Positions 1-5,809 are shown, counted from the first letter of the stretch. The stretch: 6,187 nucleotides of DNA from Chitinispirillaceae bacterium (GCA_016926315.1 JAFGOU010000165.1:1-6187); one strand, 5' to 3'. The notes: a model not told the origin generated them from the sequence alone. Numbers and translations: made by a program.

Positions 1-110
1 GCGAACGATATGAACGCCACGCCGGCCACGGCCTTCTCGACAAAGAATTCGCCGACCGAAGAGTTGCCGAAGAGGAAGTGACGTTTTTTATTGTCCGCGT
101 TGCGGGTCAT
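1..110 (-). CDS. pstC: Phosphate ABC transporter permease PstC, copy 1 (N-terminal fragment, cut by window edge)
   Basis: Only the first 36 codons are visible. They begin MTRNADNKKRHFLFGNSS and continue with a segment (GEFFVEKAVAGVAFISF) that looks like the cytoplasmic lead-in and start of the first membrane helix of PstC permeases. PstC pairs with PstA to form the inner-membrane channel of the high-affinity phosphate ABC transporter. The gene directly follows pstS1 on the same strand, which is the standard pstS-pstC order, and this context carries most of the assignment. The ATG at 110-108 has only a weak ribosome binding site: AGG lies 6 bases upstream and AAGGA about 15. Translation may therefore be lower than for pstS1, which has a strong site. 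The fragment is too short to exclude another ABC permease. A second, separate PstC begins or continues beyond the right edge of the window. Confidence 0.65.
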   Translation of the reverse strand, partial: MTRNADNKKRHFLFGNSSVGEFFVEKAVAGVAFISF

Positions 111-159
111 GGGTGACCTGTTGTTTCCTTTTTTTTGTTTGACCACACACCCCACCGCC

Positions 160-202
160 CCGGTAAGTAGCGACGTTGCGCGCAACGTTGCTACTTCACC
201 GG
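160..202 (-). repeat. Large imperfect hairpin over the pstS1 stop codon
   Basis: The two arms, 160-180 and 181-202, are inverted copies with one bulged base and one mismatch. Read on the minus strand, the stem starts in the last codons of pstS1 (CCG GTG AAG TAG) and ends about 50 bases before the pstC1 start. The tip is GCGCGC, so a real loop would open two or three pairs. No T-run follows on the minus strand (the sequence there is G-rich, then A-rich), so it is not a standard intrinsic terminator. In periplasmic binding-protein operons such 3' hairpins commonly protect the upstream message and let the binding protein outnumber the permease. That role here is inference. Confidence 0.7.
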
Positions 203-1021
203 AAAATACCCTACGGTCGACACGATCTCCTGACCTTCTTCCGAAAGCGTCCAGTCGATGAACGCCTTGATGGCACCGGTCGGTTTCGCGCGGGTATACA
301 TATACAGATACCTGGTAATCGGATAATTTCCCGCCTTGATATTTTCGAGCGTCGGGCCATATCCGGGGGAGGATGGGTCTTTTTTCACAAGGACCTGCTT
401 GATACCCTTCGCATACGCCGCTCCACCGTACCCGATGCCGTTTTTATCCTTTGCCACCGCGTTTACCACCGCCGCAGTACCGGGCAAGGTTTGCATAAGC
501 GCGGAATAATCATTGCCCTTGAGCACATTATCGCGAAAATACACGTAGGTGCCGGAACTGTTCTCGCGTCCATAGAGAATTATCTTGGCATCCGCCCCGC
601 CGACATCCTTCCAATTGGTGATTTCGCCGAGATAGATGGCCTTGATCTGGTCGAGGGAAAGCTCGCTGACCGCGTTTTCCGCATGCAAGTATACGGTAAT
701 GCCGTCCTGCGCCGCCGGGATCTCGGTTCCAAGGCTGTTATAACGCTGCTTGAGCTTTTCGCGCTCGCTCTTTTTCATGGGACGCGACGCGTTACAGATG
801 TCGGTGGTACCGTTGATCAGCGCCGAAATACCGGTACCCGATCCGCCGCCCGTGACCTGGATCACCACGTCAGGATGCATTGACATATACTTTTCGGCCC
901 AGCGCTGCGCAAGAATCACGATGGTGTCGGACCCTTTGACCGTGATGGTGGTCTGTTTTGCCGCGGCAATGAGCATGGCTGCGGCGATTACCGTGAGTGC
1001 GATTGTCAGAATTTTTTTCAT
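191..1021 (-). CDS. pstS: Periplasmic phosphate-binding protein PstS, copy 1 (soluble type)
   Basis: This 276-residue protein binds phosphate in the periplasm and delivers it to the PstC/PstA channel. The N-terminus is a Sec signal peptide (MKKILTIALT, then an Ala/Ile-rich core, with likely cleavage after Ala21). It has no lipobox cysteine. Family motifs are clear: GSDT (30-33) near the mature N-terminus, GGGSGTG (58-64), then DICNASRP (74-81), and NSSGTYVYF (154-162). In the PstS family these segments line the anion pocket with Ser, Thr, Asp and Arg side chains. I start it at the ATG 1021-1019 because AAGGAGG lies 6 bases upstream. A start at 1084 would add 21 residues running into the porin gene with no signal-like character. 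It lies 28 bases after the porin stop codon, so the two are probably co-transcribed. The TAG stop sits inside a strong hairpin before pstC1. Its length fits the short, soluble PstS class rather than the longer E. coli form. Confidence 0.93.
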   Translation of the reverse strand: MKKILTIALTVIAAAMLIAAAKQTTITVKGSDTIVILAQRWAEKYMSMHPDVVIQVTGGGSGTGISALINGTTDICNASRPMKKSEREKLKQRYNSLGTEIPAAQDGITVYLHAENAVSELSLDQIKAIYLGEITNWKDVGGADAKIILYGRENSSGTYVYFRDNVLKGNDYSALMQTLPGTAAVVNAVAKDKNGIGYGGAAYAKGIKQVLVKKDPSSPGYGPTLENIKAGNYPITRYLYMYTRAKPTGAIKAFIDWTLSEEGQEIVSTVGYFPVK

Positions 1022-1049
1022 GTGAAGCCTCCTTAAGGTTGATTGCATT

Positions 1050-2414
1050 TTAGAACTTGTACTGGATCCTGAATGTAAATACATTATCCGTCACGTCGCT
1101 TGCGTAAATCCCGGAAGCGATTTTTTCATTGCGCACCAGGTCATAGTACGCGATGAACTTCACGTTTCCGTCCCAGTGGTATACCAGACCGCCGCCGATG
1201 GTGGTGAACATCATGTCCGCGGCCGACGTAACGACGGTTCCTTCGATATCGGCGTTCGGATCGTAAACGTCGTACTTGCCGACCAGTTGCAGATTCAGAG
1301 GATCGATGTTCTGGATCAGCATACCGTAATATCCGAGAAACGGACGGACATATACCGGCGCCGTTGAAACGGTGGCATTGCTCGAAGAAACATTTCCGGA
1401 ACGGGTGGCAGGCTGATCGCCGGTAATGACTTCACCGCGGACAGTGAAACCGCCCACGACCGGAATGTCGCCATAGTACACCTGGACATCGCCGCCGATA
1501 TACTGGCGATCAACCGGTTTGTTCAGGTTGCCCAGCGTGCTTGAAAAGGAGGAGCCGGACATGGTGTACAGGGTGTCGTTCATGGACTGGACTTTTCCGA
1601 TGTACCCGGAAAAACCGCCGTCGATGGACAGGTTCAACGCATTGACCGGTATGGAAACGCCAAGCCGGCCGATCGCGTCCTTGTAATCGTCCTTTTCGTC
1701 GGCAATGCCGTTACCGGTAAACAGGCCTCCTTTGAAATTGAAATAGGAAAGCGCGACGGGAAGGTTATCCGCAGCGCTGAATTCCAGACCGATACCAAGG
1801 TCCCGTTCTCCGGGAAAGATCGACTGAAACAGGCGGGAGCGTTCCGGGGATTCCCGGCCGGATGAAGAGTAGCTGATTTCAAACCCGAACGGCCGGTCAT
1901 AAACGCCGGCCTTGATCGCCAGGCTCTTGATCCAGGGATCCTTGAATTTCAAATAGGCGTCCTTGATCGAAACCCCCTTGGGAATACAATCGAGCTGAAT
2001 GACCGCCTGGGTCAGCTTGTTGTCGTAAGCAACCTTCACCCTGCCGCGACGGACCTGGATCAGGTCCTGTACATTGACCGGAAACGAACCACCGGCAAAG
2101 TTACCGGTGCTGTATGCCGAAGTCGCGACCGTGTCGGCATGACGCACCTGTACCTGGGTATAACCCGACACCTTGATCTTCGACAGTTTCTTGACCGTGC
2201 CCATGGTTTCGAGGTAGGACTCGTTCAGCCCTTCCAGTTTCCCGTCGAGTTCGGCCAGTTTTTCCGCCAGAGTGCCATCCGTTGATTCCGCAACTTCCGG
2301 TGCTGCAACGACCTTCGGGTCGGAAGAAGACGGGAGTTTGCTCTCCTCCTGCGCGAAAACGCCGCTGTTGCCGATGAGCATCAGCGCGCCGATTAATACA
2401 ATTGCTTTCTTCAT
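1050..2414 (-). CDS. Outer-membrane porin, phosphate-selective OprP/OprO-like
   Basis: This 454-residue protein looks like a trimeric beta-barrel porin of the OprP/OprO (Porin_O_P) type. It has a Sec signal peptide with likely cleavage at GVFA|QEES (after residue 21). A heptad-like acidic/leucine stretch of about residues 48-78 (LAEKLAELDGKLEGLNES) suggests a short periplasmic coiled coil. From about residue 80 there are alternating amphipathic strands (KVSGYTQVQVRH, QVRRGRVKVAYDN). The protein ends in RIQYKF; a terminal Phe with aromatic spacing is the usual signal for BAM-dependent barrel assembly. Arg and Lys clusters in the N-terminal barrel (RRGRVK) are compatible with anion preference. 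Phosphate selectivity is inferred mainly from its position 28 bases before pstS1. The ATG at 2414 has AAGGAGG 4 bases upstream. The leader carries Pho-box-like direct repeats. A general or polyphosphate porin remains possible. Confidence 0.8.
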   Translation of the reverse strand: MKKAIVLIGALMLIGNSGVFAQEESKLPSSSDPKVVAAPEVAESTDGTLAEKLAELDGKLEGLNESYLETMGTVKKLSKIKVSGYTQVQVRHADTVATSAYSTGNFAGGSFPVNVQDLIQVRRGRVKVAYDNKLTQAVIQLDCIPKGVSIKDAYLKFKDPWIKSLAIKAGVYDRPFGFEISYSSSGRESPERSRLFQSIFPGERDLGIGLEFSAADNLPVALSYFNFKGGLFTGNGIADEKDDYKDAIGRLGVSIPVNALNLSIDGGFSGYIGKVQSMNDTLYTMSGSSFSSTLGNLNKPVDRQYIGGDVQVYYGDIPVVGGFTVRGEVITGDQPATRSGNVSSSNATVSTAPVYVRPFLGYYGMLIQNIDPLNLQLVGKYDVYDPNADIEGTVVTSAADMMFTTIGGGLVYHWDGNVKFIAYYDLVRNEKIASGIYASDVTDNVFTFRIQYKF

Positions 2415-2465
2415 GCATCCTCCTTAAATAAGTTTGATAACAAGATACCCCTTGAATGCTTGATT

Positions 2466-2498
2466 TGTGTTTGTCTTTTGTTAGGATTTGGTTAGGAT
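2466..2498 (-). promoter_or_regulatory. Candidate Pho box: 11-bp direct repeats upstream of the porin
   Basis: On the minus strand, ATCCTAACCAA (2498-2488) is followed directly by ATCCTAACAAA (2487-2477), identical in 10 of 11 positions. A third, degenerate unit AGACAAACACA (2476-2466) matches the second at 7 of 11. PhoB-type regulators bind direct repeats with exactly an 11-bp period (CTGTCAT plus four A/T-rich bases in E. coli; CTTAACCT-like repeats in cyanobacteria). The period and the A-rich spacers are directly visible; binding is inferred. A possible -10 element, TATCTT, lies at 2447-2442, about 18 bases downstream. That spacing is longer than in classic Pho promoters, so the promoter itself is uncertain. 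Confidence 0.45.
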
Positions 2499-2605
2499 AT
2501 ACCGACCTCCTTTCTGTAACTTTGGGCCTGGCCGCTGATTCCAGACAGTAAAATGAATCCGTTACGTTAGGCAATTGTTAGATCAAAGTGAGAATACCGA
2601 AAGGG

Positions 2606-2623
2606 AATCGTAAGGGTACGATT
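2606..2623 (-). repeat. Short perfect hairpin at the phoU stop codon
   Basis: AATCGTA (2606-2612) and TACGATT (2617-2623) are perfect 7-bp inverted arms around a 4-base loop. The stem covers two bases of the phoU stop codon TAA (2624-2622). No T-run follows on the minus strand (CCCTTTCGG), so it would be at best a weak or factor-assisted terminator, or a 3'-end protecting structure. Confidence 0.45.
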
Positions 2624-3281
2624 ATTCCTCATGGTGCTTGACGATCCTTCCTATCGCGGCGAACGTTGCCTCCTCGGCGATGTTGGTCGAGAGATCGGCG
2701 ATACGTTCGAGGTTTTTTGAGACCCTGATCAGATCGAGCGCTGTTTCAAAGGAAAGTTGATCGGCAAGCACTCTGGCCTTGACCTCATCAGTAAGCGCTT
2801 TGTTGAACGTGTCGATCTCATCATCCCCATCAAGGACCTTTTTCGCCAATTCCGGATCTTTAGTAAAAAAACTTTTCAGCGCCAGATCCAAATTTCTCCT
2901 GCACCCATCCCCCATTTCCCGGAGATTGAAAAATTCGGTTTCTTTCTCCATACTCGCCAGGCTGATGGCAGATTCGGCGATATTCACCGCATGATCGCCG
3001 ATCCTTTCGAGCATGGCATTGATCTTCTGGACCACGATGATCTGGCGCAGAATATCGCCGGGAAGCTGACTGAACGTGAGAAGGCTGAAGGTCGAATTGT
3101 CGATATCGATCTCGTAGGAGTTGATGGGCTTGTCCGACTCGATCACGTTCCTCGCGAGAAGGACATTCGTTTCAAACAGCGCTTTCAGGCTGTTTTCCAC
3201 CGCCCGTACCACCAGCTTTGCCATCATGTTGAGCTGGTCGGTCGAGATGTCGATACCGAGCCGTTGTTCATGTGCGATCAT
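2622..3281 (-). CDS. phoU: Phosphate transport regulator PhoU
   Basis: PhoU is a cytoplasmic all-helical protein that links the Pst transporter to the PhoR/PhoB two-component system and keeps phosphate uptake and Pho signalling off when phosphate is plentiful. The 219-residue product shows the two-fold repeat of the family. ERIGDHAVNIAE (92-103) recurs almost exactly 100 residues later as ERIADLSTNIAE (192-203); each contains the ExxxD metal-binding pattern. Length is slightly below E. coli PhoU (about 241). Two starts are close together, ATG at 3287 and ATG at 3281. I prefer 3281 because AAAGGAG ends 6 bases upstream of it, whereas it abuts the 3287 ATG directly. The gene is on the same strand as the porin operon, 207 bases upstream of the porin start. 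It has its own likely promoter in the region shared with the divergent small gene. No pstB is adjacent, unlike in the common pstSCAB-phoU order. Confidence 0.95.
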   Translation of the reverse strand: MIAHEQRLGIDISTDQLNMMAKLVVRAVENSLKALFETNVLLARNVIESDKPINSYEIDIDNSTFSLLTFSQLPGDILRQIIVVQKINAMLERIGDHAVNIAESAISLASMEKETEFFNLREMGDGCRRNLDLALKSFFTKDPELAKKVLDGDDEIDTFNKALTDEVKARVLADQLSFETALDLIRVSKNLERIADLSTNIAEEATFAAIGRIVKHHEE

Positions 3282-3389
3282 AGGCATCTCCTTTGGTTAA
3301 GGGAAAAAAATAGGCGACGATGGTAAGAATTCTGTTCAGGAAAAATGAGAAGTTGGTCAGAATCCGGGAGAAACCGGCGGGATTACCTT

Positions 3390-3418
3390 TTTATAGCGCG
3401 ATCCTAACACAAAAACAA
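3390..3418 (-). promoter_or_regulatory. Predicted sigma70-type promoter for phoU
   Basis: Read on the minus strand, TTGTTT (3418-3413) and TATAAA (3395-3390) are separated by exactly 17 bases. The -10 matches consensus at 5 of 6 positions and the -35 at 3 of 6. The start of transcription would be near 3383, giving a leader of about 100 bases. The candidate Pho-type repeat at 3401-3422 lies within the spacer and -35, so a bound regulator could block or modify this promoter. The prediction is from sequence only. Confidence 0.4.
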
Positions 3419-3441
3419 CAATCCGGGGCGATATTTATAAT
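3401..3441 (+). promoter_or_regulatory. Candidate Pho-type promoter of the small membrane protein gene
   Basis: ATCCTAACACA (3401-3411) is followed by AAAACAACAAT (3412-3422), in which an AAC core recurs at an 11-bp period. The first 8 bases are identical to the repeat unit upstream of the porin and have the same orientation relative to the gene. A perfect -10 element TATAAT lies at 3436-3441, 13 bases after the second unit, and nothing at the -35 position resembles TTGACA. A good -10 with an activator repeat in place of the -35 is the classic architecture of Pho-regulated promoters. Transcription would start near 3448, about 28 bases before the ATG. Confidence 0.45.
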
Positions 3442-3475
3442 GAAAAAAATCATCAATCAACGATTGGAGGATGTT

Positions 3476-3565
3476 ATGGAATTCCAATTATGCAACCCGC
3501 TGCTGCTCATCGCGCTGTTGTTCGCGTTCATCGGCATCGGCTTATTGCCGAAGACCGATCCGTGA
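3476..3565 (+). CDS. Putative 29-residue single-pass membrane protein
   Basis: The product begins MEFQLCNP, continues with an uninterrupted hydrophobic stretch at about residues 9-24 (LLLIALLFAFIGIGLL), and ends in a polar PKTDP tail. It looks like a single transmembrane helix with almost no soluble part. I do not recognise the family. Size and shape recall small accessory subunits such as KdpF or CydX, but the sequence does not match them by eye. GGAGG lies 5 bases upstream of the ATG at 3476. An in-frame ATG at 3440 would give 41 residues, but it lacks a ribosome binding site and falls upstream of the predicted transcript start. An overlapping out-of-frame ATG at 3471 lies directly against the GGAGG. 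It is divergent from phoU and upstream of pstS2, so a role in phosphate transport or its regulation is plausible by context only. It may modulate a Pst permease or a sensor kinase. Confidence 0.5.
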   Translation: MEFQLCNPLLLIALLFAFIGIGLLPKTDP

Positions 3566-3679
3566 GGGCGTGAAAAAAAAGTGCTCGCCGGGAATGACAT
3601 GGCCTCATTTCTTTACCTATATTTACCCCACCGGCTTAATAACGGTCTCATTGTAGTATGCACGAGATACACCATACCT

Positions 3680-3759
3680 GTCATTTCGACGAGCGTAGCG
3701 AGGAGAAATCTCATTAGGGTAAAAAGATTTCTCTCCCGCATTCGCGGGCTCGAAATGAC
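3680..3759. repeat. Palindromic intergenic repeat (dispersed-repeat type)
   Basis: The outer arms GTCATTTCGA (3680-3689) and TCGAAATGAC (3750-3759) are perfect 10-bp inverted copies. Inside them GAGAAATCT (3703-3711) pairs perfectly with AGATTTCTC (3725-3733). The segment between on the right side forms its own small hairpin, CCCGC-ATTC-GCGGG (3735-3748). The whole could fold into a branched structure. From memory, repeats of this look (a TGTCATTTCGA edge with a GAGCGTAGCGAG core and AGAAATCT) occur many times in intergenic regions of diverse bacteria. Copy number here cannot be seen. The surrounding 3566-3827 has no convincing gene, and frames there lack ribosome binding sites and family features. 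A lone GGGAATGACA at 3590-3599 may be a relic of a related element. Confidence 0.7.
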
Positions 3760-3827
3760 CGTACCCTTTCCACAATCGTGTGAAGACCATTCTGAGACAA
3801 TTAATAATTTAGAAAAAGGAGGGGGGT

Positions 3828-4847
3828 ATGACATGGACAAGAATCGACAGGCTGCCATTAAGCGCAGGAACCCTGTTGTGCGTTGCGCTTCTGATCTGCG
3901 GGTGCAGCGAGAAAAACGGCAAACCCGTTGAAACAATCCTAATCGACGGCTCCAGCACCGTGTACCCCATCACCGAAGCCATTGACAAGGAGTTCGAAAA
4001 AACAGGGAAAAACATTCGCCTTTCGGTCGGCATCTCCGGCACCACCGGCGGATTAAGAAAATTTTCAACCGGCGAGATCGATATCGCCAATGCGTCGCGT
4101 CCGATCAAAAAGACTGAAGCCGCACAATGCGCTGATAACGGCATCGAATTCATCGAACTGCCGGTCGCATTCGACGGACTGGCGGTTGTCGTCCATCCCG
4201 CCAACACCTGGTGCGACCACCTTACGGTTTCTGAACTCAGGCGGCTTTGGGAATCAAAGGCGCAGGGTACGATCATGAAATGGAGTAATATCCGCAAAGG
4301 GTGGCCGGACCAGACGGTACACCTGTTCGGCGCCGGATACGAGAGCGGGACCTACGACTACTTTACCGCGGCGATCGTCGGGACCGAGCACTCGAGCCGG
4401 GAAGATTTTACCCGAAGCGAGGACGACAACATTCTTGTTCGTGGCATTGCCGCGGACCGTTACGCGCTCGGCTTTTTCGGACTCGGCTATTACGAAGGCA
4501 ACCGGGACATCTTAAAGCTCCTTGCCATCGACGACGAAATCGACGCGAACGGCAAGGGGCCGGTCTTGCCGAACGTCCGGACCGTATCCGACGGTACCTA
4601 CCAGCCGCTTTCCCGCCCGGTATTTATTTATGTCAACAAGTCGTCGCTTGGTAAAAAACCCGGCGTACGGGAGTATGTCCATTTCTACCTGACGCATGCA
4701 AGAAAATTCGTCCGTGAAGCGGGATACATACCGCTTTCCGTCAATGCCTACTCCATAGCGATAAACAGGTTGGATCGCAGGGTTACCGGCTCGGTATTTA
4801 AAGACGGCCTGAAAATCGGCGTGTCGATCGAAGAGATCCTTAAGTAG
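3828..4847 (+). CDS. pstS: Phosphate-binding lipoprotein, PstS/SphX-like, copy 2
   Basis: This 339-residue substrate-binding protein is distinct from PstS1. The N-terminus is a lipoprotein signal (LLCVALLICGC) with Cys26 as the likely lipidated residue, so it would be membrane-anchored. Anion-pocket motifs of the family follow: DGSSTVYP (40-47), GISGTTGG (68-75), DIANASRP (85-92) and ESGTYDYF (172-179). The GSSTVYP form and the length place it with the longer PstS/SphX class. AAGGAGG lies 5 bases upstream of the ATG, followed by a run of six G. It is on the plus strand and converges on pstA with 53 bases between stop codons, so it cannot be co-transcribed with pstC2-pstA despite likely serving that permease. 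I see no clear promoter directly upstream. It may be read from the small-gene promoter across the palindromic repeat. Cys101 and Cys129 are additional cysteines whose role is unclear. Confidence 0.92.
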   Translation: MTWTRIDRLPLSAGTLLCVALLICGCSEKNGKPVETILIDGSSTVYPITEAIDKEFEKTGKNIRLSVGISGTTGGLRKFSTGEIDIANASRPIKKTEAAQCADNGIEFIELPVAFDGLAVVVHPANTWCDHLTVSELRRLWESKAQGTIMKWSNIRKGWPDQTVHLFGAGYESGTYDYFTAAIVGTEHSSREDFTRSEDDNILVRGIAADRYALGFFGLGYYEGNRDILKLLAIDDEIDANGKGPVLPNVRTVSDGTYQPLSRPVFIYVNKSSLGKKPGVREYVHFYLTHARKFVREAGYIPLSVNAYSIAINRLDRRVTGSVFKDGLKIGVSIEEILK

Positions 4848-4889
4848 CGGCGCAAAAAACGTTGAGCTTATCCCGACTTCAAGGGCTTC

Positions 4890-4901
4890 GCCGGTACCGG
4901 C
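4890..4901. repeat. 12-bp perfect palindrome at the pstA stop codon
   Basis: GCCGGTACCGGC is a perfect 12-bp palindrome overlapping the first base pair of the pstA stop codon, in the 53-base gap between the convergent pstS2 and pstA. It is too short at the loop to be a strong hairpin and no T-run follows on either strand. I see no intrinsic terminator in this gap, so the two transcripts may overlap. Confidence 0.35.
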
Positions 4902-5806
4902 TACCACTTCTTCCTGTTGCGTAGCCAGGCGCGCAGCGCTATGGCGCCGGCATTGACCGAAAGCACTACGCCCAGCAGCACCACCGCAGTCGCATAGGGG
5001 ATCGACTCCTTGACACCAGGTACCTGGGTCGCCACGGTATAGAGGTGCATGGAGAGGGCCATGCACTGATCGGTAAGCGCATAGGGGAACACATCGCCGC
5101 GCGACACCGCTTTGTAGAACACCGCTCCGGTAAACATGATGGGCGCCGTCTCTCCGGCGGTACGGCTCACTTCGAGGATGACACCGGTGAGTATTCCGCT
5201 TACCGAATTGGGCAGCACCACCTTGCGGATCGTCTGCCAGCGTGTCGCCCCGACATTCCAGCACGCTTCCCGGAAAGCCATGGGTACCGCGTTGAGCGAT
5301 TCGCGGGTGCTTGTTATAATCACCGGCATGGTCATAATGGCCAGGGTAAGCGCGGCCGAAATGATCGAAAAACCGAACTGCGCCGCATAAACAAATGCCC
5401 CCAATCCAAACAGCGCATGCACGATGCTCGGGACGCCGGCGAGGTTGATGACGGCCATGTTGACCATGCGGTGGAACCAGTTGTTTTTGGCATATTCGTT
5501 GAGATAAATAGCCGCCATGACGCCGATGGGCGCGGAAATGGCGAGTGCCAGTATAATAAGATAAAGGGTGCCCACGAATGCGGACCAGACGCCGCCGTCG
5601 CGCATGCCGCGAAGCGGTACCTCAAGGATGAATTCGAGCCCGAGCGAAGGCCACGCGCGGATAACGAGGTAAACGACGAGACTCAGAAGCGGCAGTATCA
5701 TGCCTGCGGTCATGACGATAAAAATACCCTTGACCGCCATTTCGGTCCTGAGTCGCGCGCGTATGGACGGCGTTTCGGTAAACCTGAGCGCTGGCGTTCC
5801 TTCCAA
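4901..5806 (-). CDS. pstA: Phosphate ABC transporter permease PstA
   Basis: This 301-residue inner-membrane permease forms the phosphate channel with PstC. It starts with a short cytoplasmic tail and a first helix at about residues 27-49. Further hydrophobic segments lie near 77-101, 115-140 and 145-165, with others towards the C-terminus. The ABC-permease EAA loop, which contacts the ATPase, is clear at 180-199 (EACWNVGATRW, then VVLP). It is followed by the PstA/PstC signature SRTAGETAP (214-222). Start choice: the codon is TTG at 5806-5804, with GAGGAGG 6 bases upstream. The next in-frame ATG, at 5740, would cut into the tail just before the first helix. The stop codon of pstC2 ends only 3 bases upstream, and the ribosome binding site lies inside pstC2, so translation is probably coupled. 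No pstB follows; the next gene downstream is the convergent pstS2. Confidence 0.93.
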   Translation of the reverse strand: MEGTPALRFTETPSIRARLRTEMAVKGIFIVMTAGMILPLLSLVVYLVIRAWPSLGLEFILEVPLRGMRDGGVWSAFVGTLYLIILALAISAPIGVMAAIYLNEYAKNNWFHRMVNMAVINLAGVPSIVHALFGLGAFVYAAQFGFSIISAALTLAIMTMPVIITSTRESLNAVPMAFREACWNVGATRWQTIRKVVLPNSVSGILTGVILEVSRTAGETAPIMFTGAVFYKAVSRGDVFPYALTDQCMALSMHLYTVATQVPGVKESIPYATAVVLLGVVLSVNAGAIALRAWLRNRKKW

Positions 5807-5809
5807 GGA

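Noticed and set aside
176..883. 235-codon plus-strand open frame opposite pstS1
   Set aside because: It is antisense to a clear PstS with family motifs and has no ribosome binding site or recognisable protein features.
2506..2513. AAAGGAGG on the minus strand in the porin leader, like a ribosome binding site for a hidden leader peptide
   Set aside because: No ATG, GTG or TTG follows at a workable distance on that strand, so no leader peptide is supported.
2543..2549. CTGTCTG on the minus strand upstream of the porin as an E. coli-like Pho half site
   Set aside because: No repeat unit follows at an 11-bp distance, and the ATCCTAAC repeats nearer the gene are a far better candidate.
3440..3475. 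ATG at 3440 as an earlier start adding 12 residues to the small membrane protein
   Set aside because: There is no ribosome binding site upstream and it overlaps the predicted TATAAT, while the ATG at 3476 has GGAGG at 5-base spacing.
3590..3599. GGGAATGACA as half of a second dispersed repeat
   Set aside because: Only one arm is visible. A 7-base inverted match at 3679-3685 is about 80 bases away and too short to call a repeat element.
3678..3684. CTGTCAT, identical to the E. coli Pho-box half site, upstream of pstS2
   Set aside because: It is the edge of the palindromic intergenic repeat, and there is no second CTGTCAT-like unit 11 bases on (ACGAGCG is found there).
3802..3808. AATAAT-like -10 element directly upstream of pstS2
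   Set aside because: The transcript would begin at about the ribosome binding site, leaving no usable leader, and no -35 is present.
3581..3936. Open frames of about 107-116 codons on both strands across the region before pstS2
   Set aside because: They run through the palindromic repeat, lack ribosome binding sites and recognisable domains, and overlap the true pstS2 start.
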